Notes under the pieces: model-generated
Databases searched by the model: none
Told to the model about the DNA's origin: nothing
The model's input: only the letters and a program-made list of their open reading frames with translations
Part shown: positions 33,295 through 41,588 of the stretch, piece after piece
Layout: every line of letters starts with the position of its first letter
Numbering within the stretch: position 1 is the stretch's first letter
Made by a program: the position numbers and the translations under genes
Assembly (NCBI RefSeq): GCF_017643475.1
Contig: NZ_JAEPNI010000002.1
Span: 372,001 to 436,000, forward strand
Source of the DNA: Maricaulis sp.
Lineage (GTDB): Bacteria; Pseudomonadota; Alphaproteobacteria; Caulobacterales; Maricaulaceae
DNA length: 64,000 nt
Direction of reading: 5' to 3'

Positions 33295-34857
33295 ATGATC
33301 AACGGAAAACACCTCATCGCCGGACGCTGGACCGAAAGCGACCGCGTCTTCCTTTCCAGCCCCGCAACAGGCGAGGCTCACGAATTCTCCGTCGGCACGC
33401 CGGAACTTGTCGATGAAGCCTGCAAGGCGGCCGAACAGGCCTTCATGACCTATGGCTACAGCCCGGTGGCCACACGCGCTGCCCTGCTCAACGCCATCGC
33501 CGACGAGATCGAAACACGCGGTGATGACATCACCCGGATCGGTCACGAGGAAACCGGCCTGCCCGAAGCCCGTCTGATCGGGGAACGCGGCCGTACTGTC
33601 GGTCAGCTGCGCCTGTTCGCGAGAACCATCCAGGACGGTAACTATCTGGACCGTCGTCATGACGAGGCCCTTCCGGAGCGTCAGCCCGTGCCCCGCCCCG
33701 ATCTGAAACTCATCCAGCGCCCGATCGGCCCTGTTGCCGTTTTCGGCGCTTCCAACTTCCCGCTCGCCTTCTCCACTGCAGGAGGCGACACGGCCGCGGC
33801 CCTGGCGGCCGGCTGCCCGGTCGTGGTCAAGGGCCACAGCGCGCATCCGGGCACGGCGGACATCATCGCCCAGGCCATACAGGCAGCCATCGAGACTGTC
33901 GGCGTCCATCCCGGTGTGTTCAGCCAGATCCAGGGCGGTGATCGCTCGGTCGGCACGGCGCTGGTCCGCAATGAATACATTCGCGCGGTTGGCTTCACCG
34001 GCTCACTGGCGGGCGGCCGCGCCCTGTTTGACCTCTGCGCAGCGCGCGAGGACCCCATCCCCTTCTTTGGCGAGCTGGGTTCGGTCAATCCGATGTTCCT
34101 TCTGCCCGAGGCCCTGGGCGCGCGCGGTGGGGCGATCGCGTCAGGCTGGGTCGCCTCGCTGACGATGGGTGCGGGCCAGTTCTGCACCAATCCGGGCATC
34201 GCCGTCGTCGTTGAGGACGATGATGCCGAGGCCTTCATCCACGCTTCCCTGGCCGAGCTGATGAAAGTCCAGGGCCAGACCATGCTGACTGACGGCATCG
34301 CCAGCGCCTATCGCAAGGGCCGCGATGGCGTGCGCCGGGCCCGCGGGGTGAAGGAGATCCTGTCCACTGACTGCGAGGCACGCGAAGCCACCCCCAACCT
34401 GTTTGTCGTTTCCGGCCAGGACTGGCTTGCCGACGAGACGCTGAGCGAGGAGGTCTTCGGGCCACTCGGCCTGGTGATCACGGTCCGGGACACTGATGAA
34501 ATGCTGGTCATTGCGCGCGCGCTGAAGGGCCAGCTGACCTGCACGCTGCACATGGACACCGCCGATACCGACCTGGCCCGTCTGCTGATGCCCGTCCTGG
34601 AACGCAAGGCCGGACGCATCCTGACAAATGGCTTCCCGACCGGGGTGGAAGTCAGCGAGACGATGGTGCATGGCGGCCCTTATCCGGCCTCCACCAATTT
34701 TGGAGCGACCAGTGTGGGTACAATGTCCATCCGCCGTTTCCTGCGTCCGGTCTGCTATCAGAACATGCCCAGGGCGCTGTTGCCGGTGGAGTGGGAGAAT
34801 GAAGCCGAAAGCGCGGTCAAGAGCGTGCGTGAATTGCTGCCTGCGGAAACGGACTAG
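33295..34857 (+). CDS. alpha-ketoglutaric semialdehyde (2,5-dioxovalerate) dehydrogenase
   Basis: A 520-residue NADP-type aldehyde dehydrogenase of the ketoglutaric semialdehyde group, which closes non-phosphorylating pentose, uronate and hydroxyproline pathways at 2-oxoglutarate. The catalytic Cys is in MGAGQFCTNPG and the general-base Glu in FFGELGSVNP. FGASNFPLAFSTAGGDTAAALAAGCPVVVK is the coenzyme segment typical of this group. The start at 33295 has RBS AGGAG at 8 nt; an upstream in-frame start at 33241 would fall inside the palindromic operator. It is convergent with, and overlaps by 4 bp, a TetR gene. No other pathway genes are in view. Confidence 0.88.
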   Translation: MINGKHLIAGRWTESDRVFLSSPATGEAHEFSVGTPELVDEACKAAEQAFMTYGYSPVATRAALLNAIADEIETRGDDITRIGHEETGLPEARLIGERGRTVGQLRLFARTIQDGNYLDRRHDEALPERQPVPRPDLKLIQRPIGPVAVFGASNFPLAFSTAGGDTAAALAAGCPVVVKGHSAHPGTADIIAQAIQAAIETVGVHPGVFSQIQGGDRSVGTALVRNEYIRAVGFTGSLAGGRALFDLCAAREDPIPFFGELGSVNPMFLLPEALGARGGAIASGWVASLTMGAGQFCTNPGIAVVVEDDDAEAFIHASLAELMKVQGQTMLTDGIASAYRKGRDGVRRARGVKEILSTDCEAREATPNLFVVSGQDWLADETLSEEVFGPLGLVITVRDTDEMLVIARALKGQLTCTLHMDTADTDLARLLMPVLERKAGRILTNGFPTGVEVSETMVHGGPYPASTNFGATSVGTMSIRRFLRPVCYQNMPRALLPVEWENEAESAVKSVRELLPAETD

Positions 34858-35450
34858 GCCGGGCCGCGCAAGCGCAGCAGCTGGCCTTCAATCACCGCTG
34901 CCACCTGTTCGGTCAGGAAAGCCTCCAGCTCCGCTGGAGAACGCGGTGCCAGCGTCATCGAGCTGGCCAGGGAAACGAGGCCGTAACTCGCCCCCAGCGC
35001 CGAGAAGACAAGGTCGCGGCATATGCGAGCCTCGACCTCATCTCCCAACGCAAGTCGCGCCGAGGCCATGAGATGCTCCAGCATCGCACGGACCGCGGCT
35101 TCCAGCGCCGCCCCGTCGAACATCAATTCGCGCGGCCGCGACAGCATCAGCGCGTAGAGATGCGGCCGGGCCAGGGCAAAGCGGATGGAGGCGGTGAAGT
35201 CACGCTGCAGCCCCGCCTCCCCCTCTGCCCGCACAAGCTCGCAGAGGAGATCGCGAAAACCGTCCGCGGCGACTTCAGCCAACAGACGGTCGCGATCGGT
35301 GAAATGCCGATAGATCGCACGATGGTCCACGCCCACCCTGTTGGCCACAGCCCGCATGGTCACCGCATCCGGGCCGTCAGCCTCGGTGATCGCCAGCGCG
35401 GCCGCAACGGCCCCACTGCGCACCTCGCCGTGATGGTAGCGCTTGGCCAC
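34854..35450 (-). CDS. TetR/AcrR-family regulator
   Basis: A 198-residue TetR protein with HTH AVTMRAVANRVGVDHRAIYRHFTDRDRLL (about residues 29-57) and a helical ligand domain. It begins 1 bp downstream of the hotdog thioesterase gene on the same strand, so the two form one unit. The perfect palindrome upstream of that unit is a natural autoregulatory site. Confidence 0.92.
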   Translation of the reverse strand: MAKRYHHGEVRSGAVAAALAITEADGPDAVTMRAVANRVGVDHRAIYRHFTDRDRLLAEVAADGFRDLLCELVRAEGEAGLQRDFTASIRFALARPHLYALMLSRPRELMFDGAALEAAVRAMLEHLMASARLALGDEVEARICRDLVFSALGASYGLVSLASSMTLAPRSPAELEAFLTEQVAAVIEGQLLRLRGPA

Positions 35451-35451
35451 C

Positions 35452-35901
35452 CTAGCCGGTCTTCTTTATGTGCCAGGCTACCGTCATTTCCGCGCAGGTA
35501 TTCTCGTCGGCATCCCGGAGATCGACATTGACGTCGAACACGACCTTGCCATCAGCGTGGAAGGCTTTCAGCGCTTCCTCTGCCGGAATGCTCGCCGTCG
35601 CGATTGCCGTGATATCGGTCTTGGCCGTCTTCACATACTTGATGGAGGCATTGGCCGCGACGGGACGCGCCGCCAGCAGCTGGTCCGCCATCACACCGCC
35701 CATCGCCGCACCGGACGCCGCCTCGCCCAGCGTGAACATCGCCCCGGCATGCATGGTCTGGATATGGTTTTCCACCTCGCCGCGCTTGGCCAGCGTGGCC
35801 ACACCCCGCTCGGCCGAAACCTCTTCCAGCTTCACCCCGGTATAGTTCGCAAACGGCACGCTGGCAGCCATGTGCTGCTTGATCATTTCAAAGATTTCCA
35901 T
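35452..35901 (-). CDS. hotdog-fold DUF4442/YiiD-C-like thioesterase
   Basis: A 149-residue hotdog protein. VENHIQTMHAGAMFTLGEAASGAAM (about residues 43-67) is the PaaI/DUF4442-like core, with VAANASIKYVKTAKTDI the following strand. It probably acts on an acyl-CoA or acyl carrier; specificity is unknown. It is followed directly by the TetR gene and preceded by a 19-bp perfect palindrome 16 bp upstream of the start. Confidence 0.82.
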   Translation of the reverse strand: MEIFEMIKQHMAASVPFANYTGVKLEEVSAERGVATLAKRGEVENHIQTMHAGAMFTLGEAASGAAMGGVMADQLLAARPVAANASIKYVKTAKTDITAIATASIPAEEALKAFHADGKVVFDVNVDLRDADENTCAEMTVAWHIKKTG

Positions 35902-35916
35902 CGATCCAACCTTGTT

Positions 35917-35935
35917 ATGTCACCATTGGTGACAT
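35917..35935. promoter_or_regulatory. perfect 8-3-8 palindrome, candidate TetR operator
   Basis: ATGTCACC-ATT-GGTGACAT sits 16 bp before the thioesterase start codon. Position and symmetry suggest it overlaps the promoter of the thioesterase-tetR pair and is bound by that TetR protein. Confidence 0.6.
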
Positions 35936-35974
35936 TGGGTATAGAGGAAGGCATCGGCGATGGGAAGTCGGAGC

Positions 35975-36565
35975 TCAATCCGTCTGTGGCCTAAAACCGG
36001 AGAGGACCTGGCGGATCATGCGCTCCTGACGGGCGGGATCAGCCTCGTCACGGTGGTGAACCGCCGCCAGCGCCAGCTCGGCCAATACAGCGTTGAGAAT
36101 GCGGGCCGCAAGATCAATGGAACCCACTTCGAGCTCACCCGCCTCGCTCGCCAGCTGGATCGCGCGCTTCATACCGCCAAGACTGAATTCCTCTTCCAGG
36201 TCGCGGGCGCGTTTCCAGCCGAGCACCTGTGGCCCCTGGTCGAGCAGTATGGCGGCGGTCACCGGCTCACGCGCTGCCGCCAGCCAGGCCAGACAGACGG
36301 ATAATACGTTTTCCAAAGGTGAGCCGGTATGGCTTGCTGCCGCCGCAGCTCCCGCAATCGTAGCTTTTGACTCCGCAATGAAGACTGCTTCGAACAAGGC
36401 CTGCTTGCTTGCAAAGTGATGATACATCGCGCCACGCGACACCCTGGCAACCGCCAGGATCTCATTGGTATGCGTCGCGTCATAACCCGCACGGGCAAAG
36501 CTGGCCCGCCCGGCTTTCACCAGGGCCTCGCGCGTTGCTTTCCGTCTTTCTGCCTGAGTCGCCAT
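35975..36565 (-). CDS. TetR-family regulator
   Basis: A 196-residue TetR protein with HTH THTNEILAVARVSRGAMYHHFASKQALFEAVF (about residues 31-62). It is divergent from an NTF2/SnoaL-like gene, with 80 bp between starts. That gap carries a perfect and an imperfect copy of the same palindrome, one near each start, the usual picture of a local TetR repressor controlling itself and its neighbour. Confidence 0.93.
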   Translation of the reverse strand: MATQAERRKATREALVKAGRASFARAGYDATHTNEILAVARVSRGAMYHHFASKQALFEAVFIAESKATIAGAAAAASHTGSPLENVLSVCLAWLAAAREPVTAAILLDQGPQVLGWKRARDLEEEFSLGGMKRAIQLASEAGELEVGSIDLAARILNAVLAELALAAVHHRDEADPARQERMIRQVLSGFRPQTD

Positions 36566-36576
36566 GATTTCACTTT

Positions 36577-36626
36577 ACAGACTTCGTGTCGGTTTTACAG
36601 TGGCCACATACCGACACCGTGTCGGT
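36577..36626. promoter_or_regulatory. paired TetR operators (perfect and imperfect)
   Basis: The perfect site ACCGACAC-C-GTGTCGGT is at 36610-36626, 19 bp before the NTF2-like ATG. A second copy at 36577-36593 keeps the right arm GTGTCGGT exactly and matches 5 of 8 bases in the left arm. Centres are 33 bp apart, about three helical turns. Confidence 0.65.
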
Positions 36627-36645
36627 TAATATAAGGAGCCCCGTC

Positions 36646-37014
36646 ATGAGCGACCCTATCGCCTCTCTCGAAAGCATGCTCGCCGCGTGGAACGAGCCCG
36701 ACCCGGCCAAGGTCCGCCGCCATCTCGATCAGGCGCTCGCCACAGATGTGCGATTTGTCGACCCCTCCATTGATGTGACAGGGATCGACGGGTTTGAGGC
36801 AAATGTGCACGAGGTCAAGAAGACCCTGCCGGGCGCGGTCTATGCGCGTGCCAGCGCTGTCGACAGCCAACACAATTTCCACCGCTATCACTGGACAATC
36901 CATCAGGACGGAAAGCTATTGCTGGAAGGATTTGATGTGGCGCCGACCGATGAGGCTGGCCGTGTCGTCTGCATGATCGGTTTTTTTGGCGCCCTGGCGC
37001 AGGATGCGGCCTGA
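36646..37014 (+). CDS. NTF2/SnoaL-like small protein
   Basis: A 122-residue protein of the SnoaL/NTF2-like cone fold. Typical segments are MLAAWNEPDPAKVRRHLDQALATDVRFVDPS (about residues 11-41) and HRYHWTIHQDGKLLLEGFDV. ATG at 36646 has RBS AAGGAG; an in-frame start at 36586 would fall in the operator region. No catalytic assignment is possible. It is the likely target of the divergent TetR repressor. Confidence 0.82.
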   Translation: MSDPIASLESMLAAWNEPDPAKVRRHLDQALATDVRFVDPSIDVTGIDGFEANVHEVKKTLPGAVYARASAVDSQHNFHRYHWTIHQDGKLLLEGFDVAPTDEAGRVVCMIGFFGALAQDAA

Positions 37015-37045
37015 AACGCTGACTTCGACCGCGCCAGAAACAATA

Positions 37046-37076
37046 AAGCGGGACACCTCATCGAGACATCCCGCTT
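37046..37076. terminator. hairpin between convergent genes
   Basis: AAGCGGGA and TCCCGCTT form an 8-bp stem with a 15-nt loop. It lies between the NTF2-like gene and the convergent small membrane gene. T tracts are short, so termination strength is uncertain. Confidence 0.55.
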
Positions 37077-37083
37077 CTGCAAA

Positions 37084-37341
37084 TTATCGCGCCCAGATCC
37101 GAACAATGGCCAACGCACCGGACAGCAACATCAGGCTTCCGAGGCCTCCCCAAACGACGAGACGTCCGAATTCCCCAGAAACTTGGTCATAGTCAATTTC
37201 GGCGCCGAGCGTCTCCATGAACAGGATCCCTCCAGTCAGAAACAGACCGCCCCAGATCCCGAGTGTGACACCAATCGCACCGATCGCAGCGATTATCACC
37301 GCCGCGATCGTGATTGCGATCCGCCCCGTCTTCGACATCAC
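37084..37341 (-). CDS. small two-TM hypothetical protein
   Basis: An 85-residue protein with membrane segments at about residues 9-40 and 62-82. It overlaps the stop of the E2 acyltransferase gene by 4 bp (ATGA), so it is the last cistron of the branched-chain dehydrogenase operon. No family is recognised; the overlap suggests it is translated with E2. Confidence 0.65.
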   Translation of the reverse strand: MMSKTGRIAITIAAVIIAAIGAIGVTLGIWGGLFLTGGILFMETLGAEIDYDQVSGEFGRLVVWGGLGSLMLLSGALAIVRIWAR

Positions 37342-38609
37342 ATAAACAGCGTCGCCGGGTTCTCCAGATAGCCCTTCACACGCTGGATCAGCATGGCGGC
37401 GTCATAACCGTCGACAATGCGGTGATCGAAACAGCTGGACAGGTTCAGCACCTTGCGCGGCACGACCTGACCGTCCGCATTGTAGCGCGGCAGGGTCTGC
37501 ATCTTGTTGACGCCGATGATGGACACTTCCGGCGCGTTCAGGATCGGCGTTGTGACCAGGCCACCAATGGCCCCCAGCGAGGTGATGGTGATGGTCGAGC
37601 CGGACAGCTCGTCCTTGGTCGCCTTGCCGTCCTTGGCGGCCGAGCCCAGGCGTTTCAGCTCACCGGCGATCTCGAACACGTCGAGGCTCTCGGCATGCTT
37701 GATGACCGGGACCATCAAACCGTTCGGCGTCGCCGCCGCGACACCGCAATGCACGGCGTCATACTTGGTCAGCAGCATGTTCTCGCCGTCAAAGTGCGCA
37801 TTGGCCTGCGGGGTTTCCGGCAGGGCCTTGGCCAGCGCCATGACAAGGAAGGGAATGAAGGTCAGCTTGGCCTGGTCATCCCGCTTGGACTTGTTGAGAT
37901 GCGCGCGCAGCTCTTCCAGCGCCGTGACGTCGATTTCCTCGACATAGGCGATGTCCGGAATGGTGCGCTGGGCGTGGGACATGTTCTCGGAGATCCGGCG
38001 ACGCAGGCCGATGATCTTCTCCTCGGTCACACCGGTGCGCGGTGCACGCACTGCGGAGCCACCGCCCGCACGCGCGGACAGGCGACCACCGGAAGCGATG
38101 AAGTCATCCATGTCCTGGTGGGTGATACGCCCCGCCGGGCCGGTCCCCGGGACCGTGCCCAGATCGATATCAGCATCCAGCGCGCGCTTGCGAACAGCCG
38201 GGCTGGCCAGGGCGCGTTCGCCCGCCGGGCGGGCCGCCACAGCCGGAGCAGCCGGGGCCGGAGCGGGCTTGGCCGGGGCTGCTGGTTTCGGCTCTGCCTT
38301 GGCCGGTGCAGCCTCGTCAGCCTTGGCCTCTTCCTTGGCGGGAGCTTCCTCTTCAGCCGGCACAGCACCATCGACGGCGATGAACATGATCTCGGTGCCA
38401 ACAGCGATGATCTCGCCCGGCTCGCCGACCAGCTTGGTCACCGTACCATTCACGGCACAGGGAATTTCCACCGTCGCCTTGTCGGTCATCACGTCGAGAA
38501 CGTGCTGGTCCTCGGTGACCGTGTCGCCTTCCTTGACGTGCCACTCAACGATTTCCGCTTCGACGATACCTTCGCCGACATCGGGCATTTTATAGCGGTA
38601 TTCGCTCAT
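37338..38609 (-). CDS. bkdB: branched-chain 2-oxoacid dehydrogenase E2 (acyltransferase)
   Basis: A 423-residue lipoamide acyltransferase. One lipoyl domain (about residues 1-78, lipoyl Lys in MTDKATVEI), an Ala/Pro/Lys-rich linker, a peripheral subunit-binding domain (about 136-170, ASPAVRKRALDADI...GRITHQD), and a catalytic domain with HRIVDG near residue 397. It is third in the order E1-alpha, E1-beta, E2, with gaps of only 3 bp. The neighbouring E1 chains and single lipoyl domain point to the branched-chain complex rather than pyruvate or 2-oxoglutarate dehydrogenase. Confidence 0.93.
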   Translation of the reverse strand: MSEYRYKMPDVGEGIVEAEIVEWHVKEGDTVTEDQHVLDVMTDKATVEIPCAVNGTVTKLVGEPGEIIAVGTEIMFIAVDGAVPAEEEAPAKEEAKADEAAPAKAEPKPAAPAKPAPAPAAPAVAARPAGERALASPAVRKRALDADIDLGTVPGTGPAGRITHQDMDDFIASGGRLSARAGGGSAVRAPRTGVTEEKIIGLRRRISENMSHAQRTIPDIAYVEEIDVTALEELRAHLNKSKRDDQAKLTFIPFLVMALAKALPETPQANAHFDGENMLLTKYDAVHCGVAAATPNGLMVPVIKHAESLDVFEIAGELKRLGSAAKDGKATKDELSGSTITITSLGAIGGLVTTPILNAPEVSIIGVNKMQTLPRYNADGQVVPRKVLNLSSCFDHRIVDGYDAAMLIQRVKGYLENPATLFM

Positions 38610-38612
38610 TGC

Positions 38613-39626
38613 TTATGCCTCCAGAACTTCGCGCATGGCGGTGGTGAACCGGGTCAGGCCCGGGAAATAGGCCCACTCATGGGCGTGCGGGTAAGGCGTG
38701 TCCCAGCCGGCGATCCGGTAGATCGGCGTTTCCAGCGCGTAGAAACACTCTTCCTGGATTTGCGCAGCCAGCTCGGCACCGAAACCGGAGGTACGCGGCG
38801 CTTCCTGGGCGACGATGCAGCGGCCGGTCTTGTTGACGGATTTGGCAATCGTCTCGATGTCGTAGGGCACCAGCGTCTTCAGATCGATGATCTCGGCATC
38901 AATACCCTCACGCTCGGCCGCCGCCAGGGCGACATGCACCAGCGTGCCATAGGTGATGATGGAGACATCATTGCCTTCGCGCACGACCTCGGCCTTGCCG
39001 ATCGGCAGGCTGTAATGCTCTTCCGGCACCTCGCCCTTGGGGTGTTTGCCCCAGGTTTCTAGTGCCTTGCCCGGGTCACCGTCGAACGGACCGTTATAAA
39101 GGCGCTTGGGCTCGAAGAAGATGACCGGGTCATCGCTCTCGATCGCGGAGATCAGGAGGCCCTTGGCGTCATACGGGTTGGACGGCATGACGACCTGGAC
39201 ACCCGGGATCTGGGTGAAGAAGGCTTCCGGGCTCATGGAGTGGGTCTGGCCACCGCGGATACCACCGCCACAGGGCGTGCGGATGGTTACCGGCGTGGTG
39301 AACTGGCCTGCCGTACGATAACGGATGCGCGACAGTTCGGAGACGATCTGGTCGAGCCCCGGGAAGATGTAGTCGGCGAACTGGATCTCGGCGACCGGGC
39401 GCATGCCCTTCACGCCCATGCCGATCGCCATGGCGACAATTGCCGCCTCGTTGATCGGTGCATCGAAGGAGCGGTCCAGGCCGTATTTTTCCTGCAGGCC
39501 GGCAGTAACGCGGAAAACGCCACCGAAATAACCGGCATCCTCACCGAAGGAGACCACGTTCGGGTCTTTTTCCATCATGTTGTCGAGCGCTGAATTGAGC
39601 GCCTGGATCATGTTCATCTTGGCCAT
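38613..39626 (-). CDS. bkdA2: branched-chain 2-oxoacid dehydrogenase E1 beta
   Basis: A 337-residue transketolase-like beta subunit. Motifs include NMIQALNSALDNMMEKDPNV, FGEDAGYFGGVFRVTAGLQ, EAAIVAMAIGMGVKGMRPVAEIQFADY and the C-terminal RIAGWDTPYPHAHE. It pairs with the E1-alpha subunit encoded directly upstream to decarboxylate the 2-oxo acids of Val, Leu and Ile with TPP. Confidence 0.95.
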   Translation of the reverse strand: MAKMNMIQALNSALDNMMEKDPNVVSFGEDAGYFGGVFRVTAGLQEKYGLDRSFDAPINEAAIVAMAIGMGVKGMRPVAEIQFADYIFPGLDQIVSELSRIRYRTAGQFTTPVTIRTPCGGGIRGGQTHSMSPEAFFTQIPGVQVVMPSNPYDAKGLLISAIESDDPVIFFEPKRLYNGPFDGDPGKALETWGKHPKGEVPEEHYSLPIGKAEVVREGNDVSIITYGTLVHVALAAAEREGIDAEIIDLKTLVPYDIETIAKSVNKTGRCIVAQEAPRTSGFGAELAAQIQEECFYALETPIYRIAGWDTPYPHAHEWAYFPGLTRFTTAMREVLEA

Positions 39627-39629
39627 GAT

Positions 39630-40859
39630 TTAGACTCCCAGATCCTGGCGCTGGCGACGCAGGCGCCAGTCCGGTTCGACATAGACATCTTCGAAAATCG
39701 TGTGCGTCGGCGAAAGCGGGCCGTCGTGCAGCGTGCCGTGGCTTTCCGCTTCCTTGTAGGAGGCGATGACCAGCTCGTTGAGCTCTTTCTCGAGCGCCTC
39801 GTGACGCTCCTCATCCCATTCGCCCAGACCGATCAGGTGCTGTTTCAGGCGCTCGACCGGATCGCCCAGCGGCCATTTCTCTTCCTCGGCCTTGGGGCGA
39901 TAGCCCGACGGGTCATCCGAGGTGGAGTGCGCATCGGCGCGATAGGTGAAGCTCTCGATGATGGTGGCACCATGGCCCGCACGGGCGCGTTCAGCCGCCC
40001 ATTGCGTCGCTGCGTAGACCGCCAGGAAGTCATTGCCATCAATGCGCAGGGACGCCAGGCCGTACCCCAGGCCCTTTTCAGCAAAGGTATTGCCCTGGCC
40101 GCGCGCGACACCCTGGAAGGTCGAGATCGCCCACTGATTGTTGACGACGTTGAGAATGACCGGCGCCTTGTAGGTCGAGGCCAGCACCAGCGCGCCGTGG
40201 AAATCGCCTTCCGCAGACGAGCCCTCACCGATCCAGGAGGCCGCGATCTGCTTCTCGCCCTTGAACTGGCACGCCATCGCATAGCCGACGGCCTGCGGGA
40301 ATTGCGTGGTCAGATTGCCGGAGATCGAGAAGAAATTGCCTTCCGCCCAGGTGTAGTGAACCGGAAGCTGGCGACCCTTGAGATTGTCACGGCTGTTGGA
40401 GATGCAGTGACACATCATGTCGACGATATCGCGACCGCGCGCAAACAGGATGCCCTGCTGGCGATAGGACGGGAAGATCATGTCCTTATTGTCGAGCGCC
40501 ATGGCGGCGGCGACGGCGACAGCCTCCTCACCCGTGGACTTCATGTAGAAGCTCATCTTGCCCTGACGCTGCAGCTTGAGCATGCGGTCGTCATAAACGC
40601 GGGTCAGCACCATGTGCTTGAGGCCTTCGCGCAGGACATCCGCGTCCAGCTTGGGATCCCATTCACCCACCGCCTGGTGGTTATGGTCCAGGACGCGGAC
40701 CAGTCCGAGCGCGAGATCACGGGTCTCGCTGCCATCGATGTCCACGGCCGGTTTGCGGGCCTCGCCTGCCGGCGGGATTTCGATATGGGAAAAATCAGGC
40801 GTGTCGCCAGGCCGGGCGTGCGGCGCGGGGACGTGGAAGCGGGGATCAGATTGCGTCAT
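39630..40859 (-). CDS. bkdA1: branched-chain 2-oxoacid dehydrogenase E1 alpha
   Basis: A 409-residue alpha subunit. The TPP-binding region is IGEGSSAEGDFHGALVLAST... ending VVNNQWAIS (about residues 210-245), and phosphorylation-loop-like sequence YRADAHSTSDDPSGYR follows. The N-terminal extension (FHVPAPHARPGDTPDFSH) is typical of BCKDH rather than PDH alpha. It is first in the operon and divergent from an Lrp/AsnC regulator, the expected regulator type for bkd genes. Confidence 0.95.
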   Translation of the reverse strand: MTQSDPRFHVPAPHARPGDTPDFSHIEIPPAGEARKPAVDIDGSETRDLALGLVRVLDHNHQAVGEWDPKLDADVLREGLKHMVLTRVYDDRMLKLQRQGKMSFYMKSTGEEAVAVAAAMALDNKDMIFPSYRQQGILFARGRDIVDMMCHCISNSRDNLKGRQLPVHYTWAEGNFFSISGNLTTQFPQAVGYAMACQFKGEKQIAASWIGEGSSAEGDFHGALVLASTYKAPVILNVVNNQWAISTFQGVARGQGNTFAEKGLGYGLASLRIDGNDFLAVYAATQWAAERARAGHGATIIESFTYRADAHSTSDDPSGYRPKAEEEKWPLGDPVERLKQHLIGLGEWDEERHEALEKELNELVIASYKEAESHGTLHDGPLSPTHTIFEDVYVEPDWRLRRQRQDLGV

Positions 40860-40902
40860 GGGCTCTCGCTATGACTGGGCGGAAACCGCCAGGAACTGAA
40901 GC

Positions 40903-40917
40903 CACACAGAGTGTGTG
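40903..40917. promoter_or_regulatory. CACACA-GAG-TGTGTG palindrome in the bkd-Lrp divergent region
   Basis: A perfect 6-3-6 palindrome 44 bp before the E1-alpha start and 124 bp before the Lrp-type start. It is a candidate binding site in the 181-bp shared promoter region. Confidence 0.4.
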
Positions 40918-41040
40918 ATGCGAGGGGCGTCTAACGCGGATGGACGGTGCTTGTCTACTCTTGGGTCAATGTGCCTTTTCCGGGTTCGCATCCGAAGCAG
41001 CTTGGACTATTTTCCCAGCAAACCGGCTTTTGAGGAAAAA

Positions 41041-41520
41041 ATGATCGCAGCCCTTGATAATATTGACGTCCGCATTCTTGAGGCCCTGCAAGAAGATGCG
41101 GGCCAATCGGTCGCCGAAGTGGCTGAAAAGGTCGGCCTGACGCCCTCTCCCTGCTGGCGCCGCATTCGTCGCCTGGAGACCGAGGGAATCATCAAACGCC
41201 GCTCGATCCAGCTCGACCGCCGCGCCATCGGCCTGATGTTCACCGCCTATATCGAGGTGAAGATCGCCCCGGCCCGCCGCGCCAATTACGAGAAGTTCGA
41301 GGAAGCCATCCAGAGCTTCGAGGAAGTCACCGAGGCCGTCACCATGACCGGCCCCTACGACTATCTGGTGAAAGTCGTGATGCCGGACATCGACAGTTAT
41401 AATGATTTTGTGTCCGACAAGCTGATCCCGCTCGATGTGATCGGCGATTTCCGCACCTCCGTGCAGATCCGCAACGTCAAGGACGGCCGCGGCCTGCCGC
41501 TGAGCCATATCGAGGGTTAG
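41041..41520 (+). CDS. Lrp/AsnC-family regulator, probable bkd regulator
   Basis: A 159-residue Lrp/AsnC protein: HTH ALDNIDVRILEALQEDAGQSVAEVAEKVGLTPSPCWRRIRRLE (residues 4-46) and RAM domain with TMTGPYDYLVKVVMPDIDSY (about 102-121). The start at 41041 has GAGGAAAAA; an upstream extension to 40915 has no family similarity. Lrp-type BkdR activates branched-chain dehydrogenase genes in pseudomonads; position supports the same role here. It ends in a strong terminator. Confidence 0.92.
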   Translation: MIAALDNIDVRILEALQEDAGQSVAEVAEKVGLTPSPCWRRIRRLETEGIIKRRSIQLDRRAIGLMFTAYIEVKIAPARRANYEKFEEAIQSFEEVTEAVTMTGPYDYLVKVVMPDIDSYNDFVSDKLIPLDVIGDFRTSVQIRNVKDGRGLPLSHIEG

Positions 41521-41535
41521 CCCTCGCATAACAAA

Positions 41536-41570
41536 AAAGGGCGGCGCCATCGGCCCCGCCCTCTTTTTTT
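41536..41570. terminator. bidirectional terminator
   Basis: AAAAGGGCGG and CCGCCCT form a GC-rich stem, with TTTTTTT after it on the plus strand and an A run before it that serves the convergent thiolase gene. Confidence 0.9.
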
Positions 41571-41588
41571 CCGTTATCGCCGGAACGC

